Positions 8,950-19,718 of a stretch of 64,000 bases of DNA are shown here, one piece after another (positions within the stretch are counted from its first letter, which is position 1; each line of letters begins with the position of its first letter). Position numbers and translations under genes: made by a program. The stretch is from Paenibacillus senegalimassiliensis (GTDB lineage: Bacteria; Bacillota; Bacilli; Paenibacillales; Paenibacillaceae): the NCBI RefSeq assembly GCF_001486585.1, contig NZ_LN909044.1, forward strand, positions 860,911 through 924,910. Direction: 5' to 3'. The notes beneath the pieces are model-generated. The model had not been told where the DNA came from and did not search any database. It saw only the letters and a list, made by a program, of their open reading frames with translations.

Positions 8950-9666
8950 CTAGAATACACCCGCCTTGGAGCTACGCATCATATACCCCAAGCCGCGCCG
9001 GGTAAGAATATACTCCGGCTTGCTCGGATCGTCCTCAATCTTCTCCCGCAGGCGACGAATCGTGACATCCACAGTACGAACATCACCGAAATACTCAAAC
9101 CCCCATACGGCCTGAAGCAAATGCTCGCGGGTCATCACCTTGCCCGCATTCTTGACGAGATAATGCACCAACTCAAATTCCCGGTGCGTCAAATCCAGCG
9201 GCTCCCCATTCTTGTGAACCGTATACATATCCGTATCTATGAACAACTCGAACAGGCTGATGCCCTGTCTCGCTTCTTCCGTACCTTCCATTTCCGTCTG
9301 CTTCTGCTGACGACGCAAATGCGCCTTAACCCGGGCCAGCAGCTCACGCGTGCTGAACGGCTTGGTCACATAATCATCGGCCCCCAGCTCAAGACCCAGC
9401 ACTTTGTCGATCTCCCCATCCTTGGCTGTCAGCATGATAATTGGGGTTTGCAGCTTGGCACGCACCTCGCGGCACACATCCATTCCGTCCTTGCCAGGCA
9501 ACATCAAATCTAGCAGGATCAAGTCCGGTTGCTCGGAGAAAGCCAATTCCACAGCCTCAATGCCGTCAAAGGCAAGTACAACCTCGTAGCCCTCTTTTTC
9601 CAGGTTAAATTTCAATATATCCGCAATAGGTTTCTCATCATCCACTACTAAAATTTTACCTTGCAT
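8950..9666 (-). CDS. walR: WalR (YycF) response regulator
   Basis: A 238-residue OmpR/PhoB-type regulator. The receiver domain has the acidic pair Asp9/Asp10 and phosphoacceptor Asp53 ([10 protein letters not shown]); the C-terminal winged helix contains [12 protein letters not shown] and a [13 protein letters not shown] recognition region. It controls autolysin and wall genes. The start is set at ATG 9666: the GTG at 9678 overlaps the GGGGTGA ribosome site itself. A possible extended -10 (TGGTAAGAT on the minus strand) lies just upstream. First gene of walRKHIJ. Confidence 0.95.
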   Translation of the reverse strand: MQGKILVVDDEKPIADILKFNLEKEGYEVVLAFDGIEAVELAFSEQPDLILLDLMLPGKDGMDVCREVRAKLQTPIIMLTAKDGEIDKVLGLELGADDYVTKPFSTRELLARVKAHLRRQQKQTEMEGTEEARQGISLFELFIDTDMYTVHKNGEPLDLTHREFELVHYLVKNAGKVMTREHLLQAVWGFEYFGDVRTVDVTIRRLREKIEDDPSKPEYILTRRGLGYMMRSSKAGVF

Positions 9667-9764
9667 GATCCAGTTCACCCCAAACTTTCAGCCATGGGCT
9701 TGTTATCCCTCTATCTTACCATAATCGGAGCGGCATCAGCTATCCAAGCCATCCTAATCCCTAG

Positions 9765-9947
9765 TAGAGGTAGTTCAAAAAGTCGTCTTCCCAAGACGAA
9801 GTTGTTCAAGGAGTGAATTCGGCATCGAATCTTGAATTCACCCGGGACTTCCGGTGCTCACGTACCCACTACGTACGCTCCGCTCCTCAGTCCCTGCTTC
9901 ATCCAACCTTCTTGGTCCTGAAAACCCGACTTTTTGAACACAGACTA
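9765..9947 (+). repeat. Miniature inverted-repeat element, copy 1 (183 bp)
   Basis: Begins TAGAGGTAGTTCAAAAAGTCG and ends with CGACTTTTTGAAC plus CACAGACTA. The terminal inverted repeats share GTTCAAAAAGTCG exactly. It resembles the sequences at 47180-47463 and 54740-54960 over their whole shared core (including CATCGAATCTTGAATTCA and CAGTCCCTG), all in the same orientation. There is no coding capacity. It lies between walR and the M23 peptidase gene. The rest of 9667-10024 shows no gene. Confidence 0.85.
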
Positions 9948-10024
9948 GAAGAAAAAAAGCCCGACCCAGCTATTCCGTTCCCATAGGATGCGGAGGTGCT
10001 GAGCCAAGCTTAGTCATTCCAAAC

Positions 10025-11584
10025 TTATAGATATTTCAATGGATTCTGTACACTGCCATTCTCATGAATCTCAAAGTGCAAGTGGGTGCCGGTAGAGCGT
10101 CCGGTATTGCCCATAACACCAATCTTCTCGCCCTTCTCAACGACCTGTCCCTTTTCCACATTGTACTCTTTAAGATGGCCATATAATGTTTCATAGCCGT
10201 TCTTGTGGTCTATAATAATTACATTACCGTATCCGGATTTGGTACCTACATAGGATACAACACCATCATCGGCTGCCAAAATACTCTTATTCGAAGATAC
10301 CAAGTCGATTCCTTTATGAGTCCGGCCCCAACGTTGCCCGTAACTGCTCGTCATCTTGGCGCTGAGTACCGGCCAGGCAAACTGTCCGCTGCCTTCGCCC
10401 AATACAACCTTGGTTCCCTTCATCACAATTTTCGGTGACGAGGGCTCGATCACTTCTTGTCCTAGCCACTCCTCGTCCACCAGCAAGCCGTTCTCCTTGG
10501 TCACCCGGTACTCCATCATCTTGAGCCCGCTTGTTCCAAGGGAAATAACCTTAGTCTCGCCAGCACGCATCTCGGGATTCGTCTGTACAACGACCTGAGG
10601 TTCCGTGATGATCTCTTCCGTAATTCGCTCAACGGAACGCACCGTAAGTGCCGGTTGTACGGCCTTCACATTCAAGACCGTCCCGATTTGCAACGTCCGT
10701 TCCTGTATACCCGGATTGGCTGCGAACAGGTCGGCTTGGGACACGTCAAAGCGGGCTGCGATCGACGAGATCGTATCCCCTTCATGCACCTCATATTGTA
10801 CCGCCTTCTCGCCACCCTCAAGAATAAGCTGCGCCGCTTCTTCAGGACTCAAGACCCGGTCAGGGCTGACCTTGACGGCTGCCTGCTTAACTTCTTCGGT
10901 AATTACCGCCGATTCCAGTTCGGCTCCGGTCGACTTGACATTATTATTGCTATTAACCGCCTTGCCTCCCGTACGTTGAACCTTTGCGGCCAGCGTATTG
11001 CTGCTATCCTGCAAATAAGGAATATAATTACCCTTCACCTGCTGCAATACCTCTTGCACCGCAGCCGGGTCCTTGACGACAGCTACAACCTCACCGTTAA
11101 CTTTCAACTCCATGCCCTTGGCATAGCCAGTTAATTTGCTGTACAGGGTATTCATGGTCGTCTCGGCATCAATCTCCGCCTTGTAGGCTTCCTCCAGTTG
11201 CGTAGTAATAACCTCGGTGTTCACCACCATATTCACGTCGGGATACTTCTCCTTGTATTCCTGCTCCTTGCGTTCTATGACGGCTTGCAGTTGTGATTCG
11301 CTCATGATAGTGCCCACATCCTGGCCACCCAGGTATACCCGATAATAAGATACCGTATTCGCCTTCACATACTGCTGACCACCCAGATACACCGTGCCCG
11401 CAATCAATACAACAGCGGCCCCGGCAATCATAACCTTACGATATTTGAAGAACGAAGTCATGTTCACCCGTTCTTTGAATTTGGACATCATCTCTGAACC
11501 GTTCTCGGAGCGGCCATGTTTTCCTTGTGCAGAAACATCGTTTTTACGCCATAAGCGCCAACCTTTTCCCGTAAAACCTTTCAT
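10025..11584 (-). CDS. M23 peptidase with LysM and G5 domains
   Basis: A 519-residue cell-wall endopeptidase. Layout: basic cytoplasmic N-terminus; one membrane anchor (about 50-68, VMIAGAAVVLIAGTVYLGG); a long spacer; LysM (VHEGDTISSIAARFDVSQAD, about 262-306); a G5-like domain (about 310-390); and a C-terminal M23 domain (about 400-515) with HKGID, GHLKEYN and HLHFEIHENG, which supply the Zn ligands and catalytic His. It is expected to cut peptide cross-links of peptidoglycan while anchored at the membrane. Proximity to walRK suggests, without proving, Wal control. AAAAGGAGATC precedes the ATG. Confidence 0.93.
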   Translation of the reverse strand: MKGFTGKGWRLWRKNDVSAQGKHGRSENGSEMMSKFKERVNMTSFFKYRKVMIAGAAVVLIAGTVYLGGQQYVKANTVSYYRVYLGGQDVGTIMSESQLQAVIERKEQEYKEKYPDVNMVVNTEVITTQLEEAYKAEIDAETTMNTLYSKLTGYAKGMELKVNGEVVAVVKDPAAVQEVLQQVKGNYIPYLQDSSNTLAAKVQRTGGKAVNSNNNVKSTGAELESAVITEEVKQAAVKVSPDRVLSPEEAAQLILEGGEKAVQYEVHEGDTISSIAARFDVSQADLFAANPGIQERTLQIGTVLNVKAVQPALTVRSVERITEEIITEPQVVVQTNPEMRAGETKVISLGTSGLKMMEYRVTKENGLLVDEEWLGQEVIEPSSPKIVMKGTKVVLGEGSGQFAWPVLSAKMTSSYGQRWGRTHKGIDLVSSNKSILAADDGVVSYVGTKSGYGNVIIIDHKNGYETLYGHLKEYNVEKGQVVEKGEKIGVMGNTGRSTGTHLHFEIHENGSVQNPLKYL

Positions 11585-11703
11585 ACCGATCTCCTTTTCC
11601 TACTCGACTCTATTCGACATCAAATAGTTTCAAAATTTTAACCTTTAATCGCTATTTAACTTTACCATAGGCGGACAACCGATTTCAACCACTGGTAAAA
11701 ATA

Positions 11704-11730
11704 CTAAAAACCCGCATAACCATGCGGGTT
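11704..11730 (-). terminator. Terminator of the exported orphan gene
   Basis: On the minus strand, ACCCGCAT-GGTT-ATGCGGGT is followed by TTTTAG. It lies 64 bp after the stop at 11794 and before the M23 gene, separating the two. Confidence 0.8.
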
Positions 11731-11793
11731 CAGCGCTGTTTTTTCCCCTTGGCGCAAACAGAGAAAAAATTTACAGTTGTGTGAATGGCTTCC

Positions 11794-12393
11794 CTATTCT
11801 TTTAACATCTCGATAACTTTCGCATATTCCGCCTTATCCAGATGCTTGGACAGAATTTGTTCAATGTTAATCATTTCTGTCTCCGTCAGGCCATCCTCCA
11901 GCGCATTGGTCAACTGCTGCATGTCTTCCTGCGGCAGCTTGGACATGAGGATCGCAAAGATCTCTTCCTTCTCCTGGTCAGGCAAGTCATCCTTCTTCGC
12001 CACCAAGTCATCCGGAGTCACCACCACTTGGTTATCCTGAGCGAGCGCATCTCCTCCTGCCTCCAGTTCACCCATGACCGGTAAGGCTCCATCCGGTGCG
12101 GTTCCATTCGTCTCGTCCGTCTGCGGCTCGGTATTCTCACCTTCATGAGAGTCATCGGTAACAGCAGACTCGTTATCCGGGGCCGACTGCCCCCCGCCCA
12201 GGCCCAGCATGCCCTTCATCATACTGCCTAGGCTAGGAGCCTGCCCAGTTATCGGTAGATTATAGCTGCCTAGCAAGGACTGAACATACGAATTGACCAC
12301 ATACCCTGTCGTCGCCATAGTTAATACACTGACTGCAACCACTGTCGCACCCAATTTTAATAGCCAGCCGATCCATTTCATAAATCGCATCAT
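11794..12393 (-). CDS. Exported or membrane-anchored protein of unknown function
   Basis: A 199-residue protein. One hydrophobic N-terminal helix (about 10-31) is followed by a Gly/Met-rich linker (SLGSMMKGMLGLGGG), a disordered acidic Asp/Glu/Thr-rich stretch (about 68-130) and a helical C-terminal part (about 132-199; EEIFAILMSKLPQEDMQQL, then a second helix ending AKVIEMLKE). No catalytic motif is seen. The topology suggests an extracytoplasmic protein anchored at its N-terminus. GGAGG lies 4 nt before the first ATG and 7 nt before a second one at 12390, so either could be used. I do not recognise it. Confidence 0.7.
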   Translation of the reverse strand: MMRFMKWIGWLLKLGATVVAVSVLTMATTGYVVNSYVQSLLGSYNLPITGQAPSLGSMMKGMLGLGGGQSAPDNESAVTDDSHEGENTEPQTDETNGTAPDGALPVMGELEAGGDALAQDNQVVVTPDDLVAKKDDLPDQEKEEIFAILMSKLPQEDMQQLTNALEDGLTETEMINIEQILSKHLDKAEYAKVIEMLKE

Positions 12394-12488
12394 GATGCCT
12401 CCTTCTGCCTTGTCACTATCACGTACTCTATCTCTCCTCAGTATGGACGGAGATGCATGATTTCAACCTTGACTGCAGAAGTAGCGCC

Positions 12489-12533
12489 AAAAAAACCGCC
12501 CCAAGCGGAATGTTCCCATCCTGCCGAGGCGGT
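12489..12533 (-). terminator. purA terminator
   Basis: On the minus strand, ACCGCC pairs with GGCGGT, with a weaker inner stem, followed by seven T. It starts 32 bp after the purA stop. Confidence 0.75.
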
Positions 12534-12564
12534 AATCAATAGTTTCTATATAACTAGGGTAAAT

Positions 12565-13881
<1,317 letters not shown>

Positions 13882-13988
13882 CTATATTTGAGTATTTGAG
13901 CATTGCAAAAGTCAGCCTGAGGTTCGCTTCCCGCAAGTCCTCGGCCGATGCTACCACTGTAATGTTGCCGCTTTAACGCAGCAATACC

Positions 13989-14017
13989 AGTTTAACAGTC
14001 TCCTTTTTTAAAGTCAA
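13989..14017 (-). promoter_or_regulatory. purA promoter (sigma-A type)
   Basis: On the minus strand, TTGACT (14017-14012), a 17-bp spacer and TAAACT (13994-13989). The expected start near 13982 gives a leader of about 130 nt with no riboswitch that I recognise. Confidence 0.8.
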
Positions 14018-14021
14018 ATCC

Positions 14022-14066
14022 AAAAACGAACGATTTCAGCTTTACATTTTACAATTGTTCGGAATT
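14022..14066 (-). promoter_or_regulatory. PurR operator (pair of PurBoxes) of purA
   Basis: AATTCCGAACAAT on the minus strand (14066-14054) matches the Bacillus PurBox consensus AWWWCCGAACWWT at every position. A second, imperfect, oppositely oriented box AAAAACGAACGAT (14022-14034, plus strand) lies beside the -35. The pair sits immediately upstream of the promoter, as at Bacillus PurR targets. The spacing between boxes looks slightly wide (19 bp). Confidence 0.7.
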
Positions 14067-14085
14067 GAAACGGATTTATTCGGAT

Positions 14086-14142
14086 AAAAAGAGGAATCTT
14101 CATGCCCCCGCTCCTTAGAAGGCCGGGTACGAAGATCCCTCT
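14086..14142 (-). terminator. Terminator of the chemoreceptor gene
   Basis: On the minus strand, AGAGG-G-ATCTTC pairs with GAAGAT-T-CCTCT (one wobble), followed by TTTTT; the inner arm is CCCGGCC-rich. It starts 26 bp after the stop at 14169. Confidence 0.75.
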
Positions 14143-14168
14143 GACTGTTGAGTCGGTTCTACGCCCTG

Positions 14169-15887
14169 CTACAGCTTGAAGATCGTAACGGCCTTTTGCA
14201 GTTCCGTAGACAGCTCGGAGAGCTGGCGAATGGCCGTAGCAATCTGCTCCATAGCCGCACTTTGCTGCTCGGATGCGGCAGCGACCTCTTCGGAGGAAGC
14301 AGCCTGCTCCTGCGTTACACCGGAGATTTGCTGTACCGATGCCGAGATGGTCTGATAAGAACCTTCGACCAGAAGCAGGGTTTGCAGCAATTGATCGGTC
14401 CGTGACGAGAAATTGCTAATGCCTTGGAAGATATCCTGGAAGTTACGATGTGTCTTGGTCATCCATTCCTGGCCTTCTTCGATGGCCTGGCTACCTTCGC
14501 CAATGCTCTCAATAACAAGACGGCTGTTCTCTTGGGTACCAACTACCAACTCCGTGATGGAAGAAGCTGCACCGGTGGCTTGCTCCGCCAGCTTGCGAAC
14601 CTCTCCGGCTACGACGGCAAAGCCGCGACCCAGTTCACCAACCCGCGCCGCTTCAATCGAAGCATTCAGTGCAAGCAGGTTCGTCTGCTGAGCGATGTCG
14701 GTAATCATACCCACCACTTCGCCAATCTCCTTGGAGCGTTCCTCCAATTGACCTGCGGAAGCTTCCGAGTGACGCATAACCTCTTCAATCTTGTTCATAT
14801 GGCGCAGGGTTTCGTCGACCATGTTCTGTCCATCTGCGGACTGCTTGCTGACCTGTTCAGCAATGGACTGCATCTCATTCACTTCAGATACAACGCCGGT
14901 TAATTGATCCTGAATTTCCACAACCGAAGTCGAGCTATGGGTGATCGATTCTACCACTTCATTGATGCCCTCGCTCATGCTATTCATCGATATTGCTACT
15001 TGCTGCGCACTCTCACTGGATTCCTTGGTCACGTGCAGCAATTGGGAGCTAGTGTCTGCTACCTCGCGGGAGGATGTGGAGATATGACTAATCAATTGCT
15101 TCATATTCGTACTCATCGTATGGAAGGATTCCGCCAAGCGGCCGGTCTCATCCGTGCCTGTAACTTCAACTTCTACCGTTAAATCACCGGTAGCGAAGCG
15201 TTCCGTAGTATTCATCAGCTGCTTGATTGGCTTGGAAATGATGCGACCTGTGGCAAAGGACAACCCCATACCAAGCAGAAGCACAAACACGGTAATCAGC
15301 ACACTATACAACACGACCTTGGCCGTGGTAGCTGGAATAGCGGAAGCGTCCAGGTCAATCCCCAGCAGACCAGCCGTAGTGCCGTCTCCCTTTTGCAATG
15401 GGATAAAGATCGACTTGTGGACTCCATACTCATCCTTATAGATGTCACTTTTTGTTTCCTTACCTTGGGCAATCGTCTGTTTCATATCGTCAGAGAAAGG
15501 ATAGTCGAGATTGAAATCTCCATCGGTATCCGACAAGGCGATGATACGCTCCGTTCCGCCGTCGTTAGAGAGAATAAATACATTCTCCAGATTGTATTCT
15601 TGCTTCAGTCTGTCCATCGCCTGGCGCGTTGCCTGATAGACCAGGGCGTCTGTGCCCGAGATGTCCAGCTTGTTGCCCTCAATGCGCTCAAGCTCGGTCT
15701 CCACCACATGGATGTTACTTTGCAGACGTAGATCAAGTTCATCCATCAACTGTCCGCTTAAGGTGGAATTCACCACAATCAATAAACCTACAAAACAAAT
15801 AATCGTAATAAGAACCATTTGCATCGTACCCAGCATAATTTTCGCCGAGATGCTGCCTAGAAATAATTTTTTTAACTTTTGCTTCAC
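14169..15887 (-). CDS. Methyl-accepting chemotaxis protein
   Basis: A 572-residue transmembrane chemoreceptor. TM1 (about 17-40), an extracytoplasmic Cache-like ligand domain (about 41-190; Asp-rich, DTDGDFNLDYPF), TM2 (about 195-215), HAMP (about 216-270) and a long methyl-accepting coiled coil. The hairpin tip is ITDIAQQTNLLALNASIEAA with R and GRGFAVVA next to it, where CheA and CheW bind. The ligand is unknown. It starts with GTG at 15887, after GGAG. It stands downstream of the decarboxylase gene (38 bp apart), so they may be co-transcribed. Confidence 0.92.
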   Translation of the reverse strand: MKQKLKKLFLGSISAKIMLGTMQMVLITIICFVGLLIVVNSTLSGQLMDELDLRLQSNIHVVETELERIEGNKLDISGTDALVYQATRQAMDRLKQEYNLENVFILSNDGGTERIIALSDTDGDFNLDYPFSDDMKQTIAQGKETKSDIYKDEYGVHKSIFIPLQKGDGTTAGLLGIDLDASAIPATTAKVVLYSVLITVFVLLLGMGLSFATGRIISKPIKQLMNTTERFATGDLTVEVEVTGTDETGRLAESFHTMSTNMKQLISHISTSSREVADTSSQLLHVTKESSESAQQVAISMNSMSEGINEVVESITHSSTSVVEIQDQLTGVVSEVNEMQSIAEQVSKQSADGQNMVDETLRHMNKIEEVMRHSEASAGQLEERSKEIGEVVGMITDIAQQTNLLALNASIEAARVGELGRGFAVVAGEVRKLAEQATGAASSITELVVGTQENSRLVIESIGEGSQAIEEGQEWMTKTHRNFQDIFQGISNFSSRTDQLLQTLLLVEGSYQTISASVQQISGVTQEQAASSEEVAAASEQQSAAMEQIATAIRQLSELSTELQKAVTIFKL

Positions 15888-15925
15888 TGCAAGTTCAACT
15901 CCTGCTTGTTAGTTTAATAAGGGGG

Positions 15926-17593
15926 TCAGTTCACCGACGTTACGTTAAAGTTATCGCAGACTTCAGAGACACATTGCTTTAAATATTGGACGATTTCAGT
16001 GATATGCTCAGGCTTTGTATGCGGCGAGATGACGAAGAACTTGCTGACATACAACGGAATCAGCTTGCCTTCAGTCGTATTGACCAGCACATGCTTCTTC
16101 GTATCGCCGAAGAACATTTCATCCCGGCGCTCACCCAACTTCTCGAACAAGCGTTCATTCAACCGATTGCTGCGTTCAATAGCCTCCGCGGAGCAAGTTC
16201 CCTTAATCTCATCAGCAAACCTTGGACTCCCAGAGGGATAGATACGGATTAAGGTAGACATGCCCGAATTGTCCGGATTGGCGATGTCCGCCTGCGGAAT
16301 CTCTGCCGTCATCTGCCGTCTGAATTCCGAGGTCACTTCCAGGAACTGTGCCAGCAACCGCCTATAACCTTCCACGCCGAAAGCCAGCAGCAGACTATAC
16401 ATGCTAATGGAGCTAGCCATACGGGAGCATTCCAGCGTATAGCCGGTATGGTAATCTCCATAACCCCGATGCCCAACATAAGGTGTTTCGTCCGCTTCCA
16501 AGTCCATCAAGCGCAGGTCATTGGCATTTTTGAGCAAGAACAAGCTAGATACATAAGGAGCTTGACCCAGCTTTTGAAAGTCAAAACATAATGAATCAGC
16601 CAGGGATAACAGGCGCATCTTGCGCTGAATGGGAGCTAGCATGTCCAGCACCTCTGGAGTCAGCCCCAGCGAATTGTCTTCCAGGGAATACTCATTAAAG
16701 AACGCAAAAAATCCGCCCAACGCCGAATCTGCGTGGATATGGGGGCATGGCAGGTTGAACCGTTTTGCCGTCTCCTCAGCAACGGCCCGAATTTCGCCAA
16801 TATCATCAATGCCGATGGCATCTGTTGTTCCCGTGGTAGCCACAATATAGATAGGTACACCGCCAAGCAAGCCGACCTTCTCCAAATTACGTTTCAAATC
16901 AGCCACATCCATCGAGCTATCAGGCAAAGTCTTGATTTTTATCAAGTGATCACTGCCGATCCCCGTTGCCTCCATCGACTTCAAGAGACTGTAATGCGCT
17001 GCTTCTGAACAGAAGGCGTACAGATTGTTCGGAACCCCTCGCCGAAGCGCATCAGGAGCATATTTGGCAATCGCTATACGGAGCCCGGAGAACACCGCTC
17101 CTTGACCGCCCCATGTCGTGTAACCTCCACTCTTCTCGGCATCGTAGCCGACAAGCTTGGACATCATCGCCGTCACTCGAACCTCGGCCTCTGCACCGGC
17201 AGGTCCATAGACATCCCACAGGTTATTTCCGTTCACGAGCATGGCCGTCAGCATACCCAGCATGCCTGGAATGGAAGCCATCGGCAAAATATTCGTAAAA
17301 AAGTATTTCGTATGGTACGGATGACCGTGCAGCAGCTTTAACAACTCTCCATTAACCTCCTGCATGGCAGCACCTTCATGAGGAATAGCGCTCTCTGCTG
17401 TCAACTGACCGTAGAAATCAGCATTACGCACCTTTTCCCCCTTGAGGTTAACGCCCTCAGGATTCTTCAATTCATCCACGCCGCTAACAAGTTGCTCGAT
17501 CAATTCCATCAGCATTTTACGCTGGACCGGATTTCCATCTTCGCTCGGGAACCATTCTCTGACATCCGGCCTACCGTTCATTTCCATCTGCAT
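15926..17593 (-). CDS. PLP-dependent group II amino-acid decarboxylase
   Basis: A 555-residue pyridoxal-phosphate enzyme of the glutamate/aromatic decarboxylase fold. Visible elements: PLP-ring-stacking His200 (EAAHYSLLK), the cofactor-contact Asp in HADSALGG (287-294), TTGTTDAIGIDD (about 253-264), and the Schiff-base Lys341 in DFQKLG. The DFQK context differs from the N-x-HK-W usual in aromatic decarboxylases and resembles the branch that includes tyrosine- and aspartate-decarboxylase-like proteins. The substrate cannot be fixed. It lies upstream of the chemoreceptor gene. The first ATG lies close to a GAGAAT-type site. Confidence 0.85.
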   Translation of the reverse strand: MQMEMNGRPDVREWFPSEDGNPVQRKMLMELIEQLVSGVDELKNPEGVNLKGEKVRNADFYGQLTAESAIPHEGAAMQEVNGELLKLLHGHPYHTKYFFTNILPMASIPGMLGMLTAMLVNGNNLWDVYGPAGAEAEVRVTAMMSKLVGYDAEKSGGYTTWGGQGAVFSGLRIAIAKYAPDALRRGVPNNLYAFCSEAAHYSLLKSMEATGIGSDHLIKIKTLPDSSMDVADLKRNLEKVGLLGGVPIYIVATTGTTDAIGIDDIGEIRAVAEETAKRFNLPCPHIHADSALGGFFAFFNEYSLEDNSLGLTPEVLDMLAPIQRKMRLLSLADSLCFDFQKLGQAPYVSSLFLLKNANDLRLMDLEADETPYVGHRGYGDYHTGYTLECSRMASSISMYSLLLAFGVEGYRRLLAQFLEVTSEFRRQMTAEIPQADIANPDNSGMSTLIRIYPSGSPRFADEIKGTCSAEAIERSNRLNERLFEKLGERRDEMFFGDTKKHVLVNTTEGKLIPLYVSKFFVISPHTKPEHITEIVQYLKQCVSEVCDNFNVTSVN

Positions 17594-17822
17594 TCTCTCC
17601 TATGCTCCGATTTGAGGTTTTTTTCATCTCAGCCGTTGAAGAAGCCTCTCTATTTACTCTATATATATCGGCAGATGTAAGCTTATTAATGAACCCCTTT
17701 CACCCTTTTCATTTCCTTACAAGGCTAAATTGTACCATTTATCCAAATATCGTACAGAACGTAAAAAGGAATATATCCCATGAAATGGAACCTGTTTATG
17801 GGACTTTAGAACTAAATAAAGC

Positions 17823-17853
17823 AAAAAAAGACCAACGATAATATCGTTGGTCT
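17823..17853 (-). terminator. dnaB terminator
   Basis: A perfect 11-bp stem AGACCAACGAT / ATCGTTGGTCT with a 3-nt loop, followed on the minus strand by TTTTTTT. It closes the gdpP-rplI-dnaB transcript. The remainder of 17594-17908 is AT-rich spacer without a recognisable gene. Confidence 0.92.
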
Positions 17854-17908
17854 AGCCCTTCCTGCCTAGGAAGTTGCGCTTTCACAAGGTATTTAAAATT
17901 TAAATTAA

Positions 17909-19273
17909 TTATCCGGCTGCAAAAGCATCTCCATGCATTCGTTCGTAGTTTGCAAATTTGTTGAAATTTTTCAAAAATACAAGTTCGACGGTTCCTACTG
18001 GACCGTTCCGCTGCTTGGCAATGATAATTTCGATAATATTCTTCTTCTCGGTCTCCTGATTATAATAATCATCCCGATACAAGAAAGCCACGATATCAGC
18101 ATCTTGCTCAATGGAACCCGATTCCCGAAGGTCAGACATCATCGGGCGCTTGTCCTGCCGTTGCTCAACCCCCCGGCTTAACTGAGACAGTGCAATGACT
18201 GGCACCTCCAGCTCACGGGCAATCTGCTTCAGCGTCCGAGAGATCTCAGATACCTCTTGCTGGCGGTTCTCGCCAGCCTTGCCCCGGCCATGAATCAGTT
18301 GCAGGTAGTCGATGACAATCATGCCCAGGCCGCGTTCTTTCTTCAAGCGGCGGCATTTGGCACGAATATCGGCTACAGTAACACCTGGTGTATCATCAAT
18401 ATAAATCTCGGCTTCTGACAGGGCAGCAATCCCCATCGTTAGCTTGGACCAATCATCATCACTCTTGAAGTCCCCTGTACGCATGACGCTGGCATCCAGA
18501 TTCGCCTCAGCGCAGATCATCCGTTGCACAAGCTGGGCCGCCGACATTTCCAGACTAAAAATCGCTACCGTCTCCTTGGCCCGAACCGCCACATTCTGGG
18601 CAATGTTCAAGGCAAAGGCCGTCTTACCTACTGAAGGACGGGCAGCTACGATAATAAGATCATTGCGTTGAAACCCTGCCGTCATCTTGTCCAGATCCAC
18701 GAATCCCGACGGGATACCCGTCGTACTCCCCCGATTCTGATGCAGTAGCTCTACCCGGTCGAATACTTCCATCAGCACATCGCGGATTGCAATAAATCCG
18801 CTGCCCGAGCGACTGTTAGAGATTTCGAGGATACGTCGTTCAGCATCACTCAGCATGCCGGCTACATCTTCACCACCGGTATATCCATCGCTAACGATTT
18901 GCGTCGCCGTACGAATCAAACGCCGCAGCATCGATTTCTCTTCGATGATCCGGGCGTAATAGTCCACGTTGGCTGCGGTAGGAACACCATGAGCAAGCTT
19001 AGCTAAATAGCTAACCCCGCCGATGTCTTCCAGTTCGCCCCGATCCTTCAACTTGGCAGTAAGCGTCACGAGATCGATCGGCTTACCATCCTCGCCTAAT
19101 TGAACCATAGCTTCAAAGATTAATTGATGGGGCTTGTCATAGAAGTCTTCCGTGCGCACCCGCTCCATGGCGGTAATAAGCGCCTCTGACTGTAGCAGCA
19201 CCGCCCCGAGCACCGCTTGCTCAGCTTCGAGATTTTGCGGGGGGATCCGGTCAAAAAACAGATCTCCGCTCAT
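17909..19273 (-). CDS. dnaB: Replicative DNA helicase DnaB
   Basis: A 454-residue hexameric 5'-3' helicase of the replisome (named DnaC in B. subtilis). The N-terminal helical domain (PPQNLEAEQAVLGAVLL) is followed by the RecA-like motor with Walker A (ARPSVGKTAFALN), Walker B-type IVIDYLQLIHG and SQLSRGVEQRQDKRP. No intein or truncation. It starts 1 bp after rplI, so the two are translationally close. Confidence 0.96.
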   Translation of the reverse strand: MSGDLFFDRIPPQNLEAEQAVLGAVLLQSEALITAMERVRTEDFYDKPHQLIFEAMVQLGEDGKPIDLVTLTAKLKDRGELEDIGGVSYLAKLAHGVPTAANVDYYARIIEEKSMLRRLIRTATQIVSDGYTGGEDVAGMLSDAERRILEISNSRSGSGFIAIRDVLMEVFDRVELLHQNRGSTTGIPSGFVDLDKMTAGFQRNDLIIVAARPSVGKTAFALNIAQNVAVRAKETVAIFSLEMSAAQLVQRMICAEANLDASVMRTGDFKSDDDWSKLTMGIAALSEAEIYIDDTPGVTVADIRAKCRRLKKERGLGMIVIDYLQLIHGRGKAGENRQQEVSEISRTLKQIARELEVPVIALSQLSRGVEQRQDKRPMMSDLRESGSIEQDADIVAFLYRDDYYNQETEKKNIIEIIIAKQRNGPVGTVELVFLKNFNKFANYERMHGDAFAAG

Positions 19274-19274
19274 C

Positions 19275-19718
19275 TTATTCCTCCGTAACGTGAACCTTCA
19301 ACGTCGATTTTACTTCCGGATGAAGCTTCACCGGTACTTGAGTTACGCCCAAGGTCCGGATCGGATCGCTCATCTCGATCTTCCGCTTGTCAATCTTCAC
19401 GCCATTCTTCGCCAGTGCCTCAGCCACCTGCTTGCTGGTGATGGCGCCGAACAAGCGGCCGCCTTCGCCCGCTTTCGCCTTCAGCTCAATCGTCATTTCC
19501 TCCAGCTTCTTGCCAAGCTGAGCCGCTTCTTCCTTCTCCTGCAGCTTGCGCTTCTGCTCTGCCGCAGTTTGCTGCTCCAGCGTCTTCACATTGCCATCAG
19601 TAGCTGGACGCACCAGCCCGCGTGGCAGCAAGAAATTTTGCGCATAGCCCTCGGATACATTCTTAACCTCGCCTTTTTTACCTTGTCCTTTGACATCCTG
19701 CAGAAAGATAACCTTCAT
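19275..19718 (-). CDS. rplI: 50S ribosomal protein L9
   Basis: 147 residues, full length. The N-terminal rRNA-binding domain ([20 protein letters not shown] and [13 protein letters not shown]) is joined by a long helix (about 42-75) to a C-terminal domain. It overlaps the gdpP stop by 4 bp, a conserved arrangement in Bacillales. Confidence 0.97.
   Translation of the reverse strand: MKVIFLQDVKGQGKKGEVKNVSEGYAQNFLLPRGLVRPATDGNVKTLEQQTAAEQKRKLQEKEEAAQLGKKLEEMTIELKAKAGEGGRLFGAITSKQVAEALAKNGVKIDKRKIEMSDPIRTLGVTQVPVKLHPEVKSTLKVHVTEE

Noticed and set aside
14026..14061. Purine riboswitch upstream of purA
   Set aside because: No conserved three-way junction or loop motif found in the leader; PurBoxes explain the region.
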